From Acanthopleura granulata (taxonomy: Eukaryota; Mollusca; Polyplacophora; Chitonida; Chitonidae): 64,000 bases of DNA. Positions 59,201 through 64,000 of the stretch are shown here, in pieces. Numbering within the stretch: position 1 is the stretch's first letter; each line of letters begins with the position of its first letter. The notes under the pieces are model-generated. The model was not told the DNA's origin. It ran no database searches and saw nothing but the letters and a program-made list of their open reading frames with translations. A program made the position numbers and the translations under genes. The stretch is from contig JABBOT010000001.1 of NCBI GenBank assembly GCA_016165875.1, positions 40,848,252-40,912,251 on the forward strand. The letters run 5' to 3'.

Positions 59201-62200
59201 TGTATCTATGTGTTATTCTATCAAAGTTCGAAATTATCCGATTTCGTGTAACCAATATCGACTGGTCCTGAAAGCCTGCAGATATGCTTCCTTTCGAAAA
59301 TTAATGAGGCGGAATGGCCGGCCCTCTTTGTGTTGAATTTGAATAACAGAAAGACTTCTCTGGGCTTGTACAAGCTACATACTCAGTGAATATTTTTAAT
59401 TTCACCGTGACTGATTTAGTTTATGAACAAACTTCACAACTTCGTTACGACGTCGCAATCCCTAATTTCTTTAAAAATCCAAATTTTGGCTGGCCGGTTG
59501 AAAAAGTAAAGCAGGCTGACCCCTTGTGGTGTTGCTTTGCAGTTTGTACATGATGTTGTTGAGTAGCACACAGATCAAAGAGGTTGTAATGCCAGTAAAG
59601 TGCCAGGTGTTTGAGTGGAAAATTTCTTCACAAAAATTAGTGTAAACACATTCTTGTCAAGTTCATTGATTTTCTGTGAAGTCTGCCAAATCTGATTTAT
59701 TCTGTTAAGAGAAAAAAACACTTACCTAGGTATTCAATTTATTTCAAACATGTCTTTAACTTATTTAAATATCTATGAATTGAAACATTTAAATATTACG
59801 TCTTGATTGGATAACTGATTGATTTTTTGAAATAAATTAGTTATAAATATCTTTATACTGCGAGGGTTTTCGAAGTGCATTTATGTCCTATCTACATATC
59901 AGATATGACATCACACTTGCAGATCACTATAATTTAGGGTCAGTTTTAAGGTTACATTTTACTTTGAATCATTTACACCATTAATGACAGAGATAATGAT
60001 GAGAAATGTTGGTAAAGTCAAAAGTTCTTCACGCATAGGTAAACACTTTGTGAAAGTTGTCACTGCACACTGTGTATTGCCTCAGAAGAAGGAATGGAGT
60101 GCTTTAAAGTAATTTACATAAATAACCATTTACTTGCTTGTCAAAAAAAAAAATGAAAAAGATAACTAAAAAACTAATTACATATCGTGTGAGGAGCATA
60201 TCTGTTCACATGTACATCAATTAAATTGTCACATAGTTTAAAGGTAAAGGGTGTTTAAAAAATAGAGTCCCTTTGATGTTGAGACGACTTGATCGAAAAG
60301 CTGACTTAATCAGCAGTTCTTCAAAATACTCCTGAAAATCTGGAGAGTTGAGGCAATTTTTGCCTTTACCAGTCTTTTGTGCTGGCCAGGCCTTTGAAGT
60401 CTCTTCTTTTCTGTCTGTGAGGTGTTGGTAATTGTTAATGATTTTACAAGCCTTCCATCTTGATAAAGTATAGCTGCTTGTTGTGAACGTTATGGCAGTG
60501 TCAGTTTTAATTTGGGCTGAGGTACAGGTTTAAATTTGGCCAATTGCGAAACGAAAAGAGATGATAGCCACTTCAAAGCGTGTCAAAGCTGACAGGTTTG
60601 TGATGGAGCTGAGCTGCCGTAAACCCCCGTGTCTCTCGTGACCGCCGTTCGTTGCTTGGACTTCACGGCGCTCCGCTGCGAGTTCAGCGTCATGGTTGTA
60701 ACCTGCTGGTCACAGATAGTCCGGCTACATTACCACGAGTCAACCATTGTCCGGTATAGCCCTCTATCTTCCCTGATGGCTCAGCAGGTCTAGTCACTTC
60801 AGGAAGTACCAGTGACAATGTCCACGTGCTGGCTGAGCGAGCGATAAGAGGCGAACTCTTCGCATTATTGATTTGGAGTCTCCGACCCGAAGTGCAGAGG
60901 AAATGTAGAGGTTTGATTCGGTATGTGGGAGGAAGAGACATCTTGTAAGGCAGCTATTGCACAAACATCATTCTCCGTCAGGAGTGGCGAGAAGTCTTGT
61001 TGCGGCTAATCTAAGAGCACAGGAAGGTAGCACGGCTCACCGAACCCGAATCGGAGAGTATCACCTCTGCATTTTCAGGGGCGAGCCATTTCAGTGATTA
61101 ATGTCCTTCACGGCGGATGTTTCGACTCGGCTAAAGGCAGCTCTGATGTTCCTTTCAGGCCAAAGGGAAAAAATTAATTTCAGAGAATGCATAACAATGT
61201 CAGAGAAGCATGTAATTTCCATTGACTTGAGGAGAAAGAGTAATGATAAAGACAGTTATTGGTGAAGCTCATCTTGGAAGTGTTTGGAGAATGTCTGAAA
61301 GCAGATTTAGGCCATGTTCCTTCGTCTTTATATTCACGAATTCCGACTTGAAAATGGTGAAAAAAAAAACATAAGAGAAAGGAGTAAAAGAATTCCATAT
61401 GTTTGGGCTTTTGATTAAAAAAAAGTTTCTTTCTTGGGTTCTGGTAATCATCTGACTGTAGCAGAGCTATTCAACTGTGTCCAAAGAAGTCATACCTTTA
61501 ACTGCATGGAAGCATTGCTTATGCTCTGTCTCAGTGTGCTTGTTTTCGAAACACATTTAAAATTTTTGTCAAAAATAAAAATGATAAATGGAAAGCTTGT
61601 CATCGTAATTGATAATATCATATAGTTATTTTCACATAATGATGATGGTATCAACAGAATATATCACTTCATGCAATGATATTTTTTTGGAGGAAGCAGA
61701 AACAATGTTTCATCTGTTCATTATCGTTTTCCTGCACTTGAACCCTCCCAGCTCTTTCTGTGCCCATGCCCATTGAAAAGTTTTCTACAGTTCATGTGCA
61801 AAGATAAAATTACATTGTTTTATACTACATCTACATATATTTTGTGTGACAAACTCAGAAGACATGAGCTATCTTAAGTCCAGAAACATTTAGCACAAAA
61901 TTATCTAGAAATGCTGAGGAGTTATTTTAAATACTAGTACAGCATCACTAAAATCACCTGAGGAGCAAGACCCCAGGGTAATTTTTAGATCTTGTGATCA
62001 CTGTTTCATAGTTTCTTGAATCCGCCATCTATGTGTCATTGCATTCTGTGTGATGTGGACTAACTTCGTTTAGTGATCTTAATTAATGAATTTTGTTTCA
62101 TGGATGAATCTGATAGATGTTGATTTTTGGTCTGGATGAATTTTGCTTGATGTGGATGAGTTTTAGTGGTTTGGATGAATTTTGCTTGATGTGGATGAGT

Positions 62201-62673
62201 TTTAGTGGTTTGGATGAATTTTGCTTGATGTGGATGAGTTTTAGTGGTCTGGATGAATTTTGCTTGATGTGGATGAGTTTTAGTGGTCTGGATGAATTTT
62301 GCTTGATGTGGATGAGTTTTAGTGGTCTGGATGAATCTTACTTGATGTGGATGAGTTTTAGTGGTTTGGATGAATCTTACTTGATGTGGATGAGTTTTAG
62401 TGGTTTGGAAGAATCTTACTTGATGTAGATGAGTTTTAGTGGTCTTCACGAATTTTAGTTGCTGTTGATGAATTGAGGTTTAATTTATGATGTTTTTGGT
62501 TGATGTGATGTCCTATCATGCATGATACTATCATATTACACTGAACATTTTTTGATGTGTTGTACAGCTGTGAACGGCCATGTTGTTAACTGGATTGAGA
62601 GCAAAGCTTCATTTGGGGATGAACACAGTCACAAAGCCTATGAGAAGGATCAGTTCTGGAGTTACTGGAACAG
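47288..62673 (+). CDS. CDIN1: CDAN1-interacting nuclease 1 (C15orf41), 3' end beyond window
   Basis: Ten exons: 47288-47379, 48043-48088, 49948-50012, 50709-50766, 51546-51624, 53486-53556, 54272-54321, 56007-56074, 57323-57388 and 62568-62673. GT/AG sites and phases join to 233 codons plus two bases. The N-terminal helical part carries [22 protein letters not shown] and [11 protein letters not shown]. The middle has [10 protein letters not shown] and VGHEYEF. The C-terminal PD-(D/E)XK nuclease-like core shows GYDKTPD (Asp about 191) and [11 protein letters not shown] (Glu209, Lys211), then DQFWSYWNR. Human CDIN1 has 281 residues, so roughly 45 residues in one or two exons are missing past 64000; I found none in 62674-64000. 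CDIN1 binds codanin-1, and mutations of either cause congenital dyserythropoietic anaemia type I in humans. Confidence 0.93.
47595..47908. mobile_element. foldback MITE, family 2, in CDIN1 intron 1
   Basis: Arms 47595-47695 and 47811-47908 are reverse complements with ~80% identity by eye (CAACCCATGTCTCGCC-like, GTTAATCTCG, TAGCGTTATTTTGCGTTA). A ~115-bp unique loop lies between. It gives mirror-image open frames on both strands. No coding capacity. Confidence 0.75.
48375..48484 (-). mobile_element. second SINE family, tRNA-like head, copy 1
   Basis: On the minus strand GGAAATTTTCCTTTAGCTCA (A box TTAGCTCAGTTGG) and a B box CAGTTCAAATCCTGG, followed by CACAGAATAAATCCTCCATC. It pairs with the copy at 48672-48783. 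Confidence 0.65.
48672..48783 (-). mobile_element. second SINE family, tRNA-like head, copy 2
   Basis: On the minus strand TTTAGCTCAGTTGGCAGGGA, then an anticodon-arm-like region, CAAGTTCAAATCCCGATGTG and the shared ACAGGATCCTCCATCCTTTA. A and B boxes are well spaced (about 45 bp). Not a functional tRNA: there is no good acceptor stem pairing. Confidence 0.7.
49178..49289 (+). mobile_element. diverged SINE fragment, CDIN1 intron 2
   Basis: Retains TTTCCTCCCTCAATAATGCT, GTATAAGTGAAGTATT and an ATCAGATAAATAAATG tail of the first SINE family. Confidence 0.65.
50090..50306 (-). mobile_element. tRNA-derived SINE, CDIN1 intron 3
   Basis: Minus-strand copy: head GGCCTCCATGGCCGAGCGGT at 50306, the core GGTTTCCACTGGATCC-like and TATAAGTGAAATATTCTTCT, then an AATAAATACATAAATAT tail. 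Confidence 0.8.
54460..55110 (+). repeat. dispersed repeat related to 35192-35777, plus internal ~230-bp duplication
   Basis: 54466-54660 parallels 35192-35380 (GACTACTGTAATTCTTCAAC, CTGATAAGATTATACTTTTT, GTGAAGC). The following sequence holds two diverged copies of a block (about 54760-54900 and 55010-55150) with TACTTCAAAATG.TAG..CTGACA, GTGAACAC.AG and TTGCTTACATGAATTTCA. It lies in CDIN1 intron 7. Confidence 0.65.
55622..55880 (+). mobile_element. full-length tRNA-derived SINE, CDIN1 intron 7
   Basis: The best-preserved copy. It has the A box TGGCTCAGTCGGTTAGCGCG, the B box GAGTTCAAGTCC, a conserved central domain (GGTCGTGGGTTTCCCCCGGG, TTTCCTCCCACCATAATGCC), ATATTCCTGAGTACGG and an (AAAT)n tail after CACCAATC. 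The layout (tRNA head, conserved core, short tail repeat) fits tRNA-derived SINEs of molluscs. A precise family name needs a repeat library. Confidence 0.92.
57930..58175 (-). mobile_element. tRNA-derived SINE, CDIN1 intron 9
   Basis: Minus-strand copy with head near 58175, GAGTTC-like B box changed to AAGTCGAGCTC, core and a TTTATTTATTTATG tail at 57930. More diverged than 55622-55880. Confidence 0.8.
58800..61120. other. central part of CDIN1 intron 9 with a GC-rich segment
   Basis: The largest intron of the gene (57389-62567). Most is AT-rich, but 60570-61110 is clearly more GC-rich, non-repetitive and rich in CpG, with no convincing exon. A TGACAGG word (MEIS/TALE-type core) lies at about 60590. 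Candidate regulatory or unannotated transcribed segment. Confidence 0.35.
62110..62458. repeat. 39-bp minisatellite in CDIN1 intron 9
   Basis: About nine units of GGATGAATTTTGCTTGATGT followed by GGATGAGTTTTAGTGGTTT. The unit is a multiple of three, so both strands are open with a 13-residue period. The left units carry TTTGCTTG and the right ones CTTACTTG, showing directional divergence. It ends 110 bp before the exon at 62568. Confidence 0.95.
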
Positions 62674-62754
62674 GTACTGTTAATGGTCTCAAGTGGTATG
62701 GCAGGTCGTCCAGTCCTTGTACATAGCCACATTTGTGTTTGTAGTAATTTTTTT

Positions 62755-62890
62755 TCTTGTGGTTTAACACCTTTTCACCTCAAAAGAATATTTCAGTTAT
62801 ATGATGCCACACTTATAGGTGGGGCATCTGAGGATACATCCAGCCTTCAACCAGCAACTTGACAAACGTTACCACTTGCTGCCAAGGCCA
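62755..62890 (-). mobile_element. diverged SINE fragment
   Basis: Minus-strand remains: GGTTTAACACC, AGAATATTTCAGTTATATGA and a degraded core. Adjacent to a fresher copy. Confidence 0.6.
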
Positions 62891-62919
62891 TATCTAGTTA
62901 GGATTTCAAGCAAATCAAA

Positions 62920-63136
62920 TATTTATTTATTTATTTATTTGATTGGTGTTTTACGCTGCACGCAAGAATATTTCACTTAAATGACGGCGGCCTGCATTAT
63001 GGTGAGAGGAAACCAGGCAGAGCCCGGGGGAACCCACGACCATCCGCAGGTTGCTGGCAGACCTTGCCACGTATTGGTGGGAGGCTTCGTGTCAGTGTGC
63101 TGCAATACCGCCTAACTGACTGAGCCACGGAGGGGT
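62920..63136 (-). mobile_element. full-length tRNA-derived SINE downstream of CDIN1 exon 10
   Basis: Minus-strand copy: the head CCTCCGTGGCTCAGTCAGTT at 63136, the core GGTTTCCTCTCACCATAATG and a tail of TTTATTTATTTATTTGATTG at 62920. High similarity to 55622-55880. Confidence 0.9.
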
Positions 63137-64000
63137 AAATCATGACACTTTAGTTTAAGTTATTTGGATGTTTTAATTATTAATTAAATAATTTGGGCAA
63201 CTAGCAGTTTAGGTGCCGAAATGTTTTCTAAAACTTAAATGGCCCTAGATGTTGTCCAAAAAGCTACTTGGTATGATTGTGCTGAGGCGAGCAGAGGACC
63301 CGCTTATCTGGTATTCTCATCATTCACTGTGAAAATCACAGGTGAGAATTTCTTTAGTGAAAGCAACTCTTACTAAGGAAGAATACCTTACCTAGTGCAT
63401 ACCTCCAGTTCATACTAGATTTCATTATATGTTATAGTGTAATATTGAGCATAGATTAGACATGAAAGTAACCCAATGTATTTTCCTCTGTGTGAGGTTC
63501 ACATAGATTATGATTATTTGTACATGTAGTTTGTTGTCTATAAAAAGGATTTGTATTACTCATTAAGCAAAGCAGGGGTAATAAACTATGAAAATAACTC
63601 TTTTCCTACATGTATATTATTTGTTATTTGTATTAGGAAATTTAAGAAATCCAAAAATTATTAAGAAATAAGATGCCTCATGTGGTGAACAGATTCAAAA
63701 TGAAAATGTAAGGGTATATTGTTTTGTCTGGATCGTAAACTGAATGGCGGGGAATATATGCTACTGATGAGACAAAAATGTGTAGTATTTTTTATTCTTG
63801 TTTCCCTTTTTTTTTTTACATGAATGCAAAAAAATAACTAAGAGGGTTTGCACTATAAAATAGCCTTTTGTACAAGATGTTATTTGGTGATAAAGAAGCT
63901 ATAAAAGTCACACAAGAACCTATATCGTCATTATTTTACTAACCCTTAAGTATAAATCCGCTGAAAATTTACACCAGAATACTCCATTTCACGTCCACAC
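63137..64000. other. CDIN1 intron 10, right edge
   Basis: AT-rich. No match to the expected last CDIN1 exon(s) (a glycine-rich turn followed by an aromatic beta strand), so the gene continues past the window. Confidence 0.55.

Noticed and set aside
62117..62449. 103- and 129-codon proteins with 13-residue repeats
   Set aside because: They are products of a 39-bp intronic minisatellite, open on both strands by unit length.

Overview
This window looks like nuclear DNA from a marine lophotrochozoan animal, most probably a bivalve or other mollusc. It is AT-rich, its genes are intron-containing with GT/AG splice sites, TACATGTA-type words are common, and it carries many tRNA-derived SINEs with the 3' end CACCAATCAAATAAATAAAT that I associate with molluscan genomes. 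The phylum is an inference. The gene identities rest on reading exons and checking that splice phases join.

Layout. (1) 1-3614: a head-to-head pair. On the minus strand are the first four coding exons of EIF2AK4/GCN2 (N-terminal RWD domain, running off the left edge). On the plus strand is single-exon POP7 (Rpp20, RNase P/MRP). They share a 338-bp interval. (2) 5436-15900: a 10.5-kb element with ~250-bp terminal inverted repeats, a decayed protein-primed family-B DNA polymerase and several small ORFs. It is a Polinton/adintovirus-like remnant inserted next to an older dispersed repeat. (3) 16-36 kb: a gene-poor interval. It holds one possible Rab-type terminal exon, a ~3-kb non-coding unit present twice in direct orientation, foldback MITEs, a Tc1/mariner tail, a 356-bp satellite, a ~1.8-kb minisatellite of 41/43-bp units and a 256-bp tandem duplication. 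(4) 36763-62673: a second head-to-head pair. On the minus strand is a complete ETAA1 (nine coding exons, 1051 codons; ATR activator and RPA-binding protein). On the plus strand is CDIN1/C15orf41 (ten coding exons visible, last part beyond the window; PD-(D/E)XK nuclease-like). Their start codons are 346 bp apart. The introns hold at least ten SINE copies, another foldback element and a 39-bp minisatellite.

The four host genes serve stress and genome-maintenance or RNA-processing roles: translational control, tRNA/rRNA processing, replication stress and a chromatin/erythropoiesis-linked nuclease. Each pair is arranged divergently with a short shared promoter. The most unusual items are the decapeptide array inside ETAA1, the 3-kb duplicated unit whose first copy is flanked by 58-bp direct repeats, the palindrome-bearing minisatellite, and the Polinton-like element whose small-protein end is better preserved than its polymerase.
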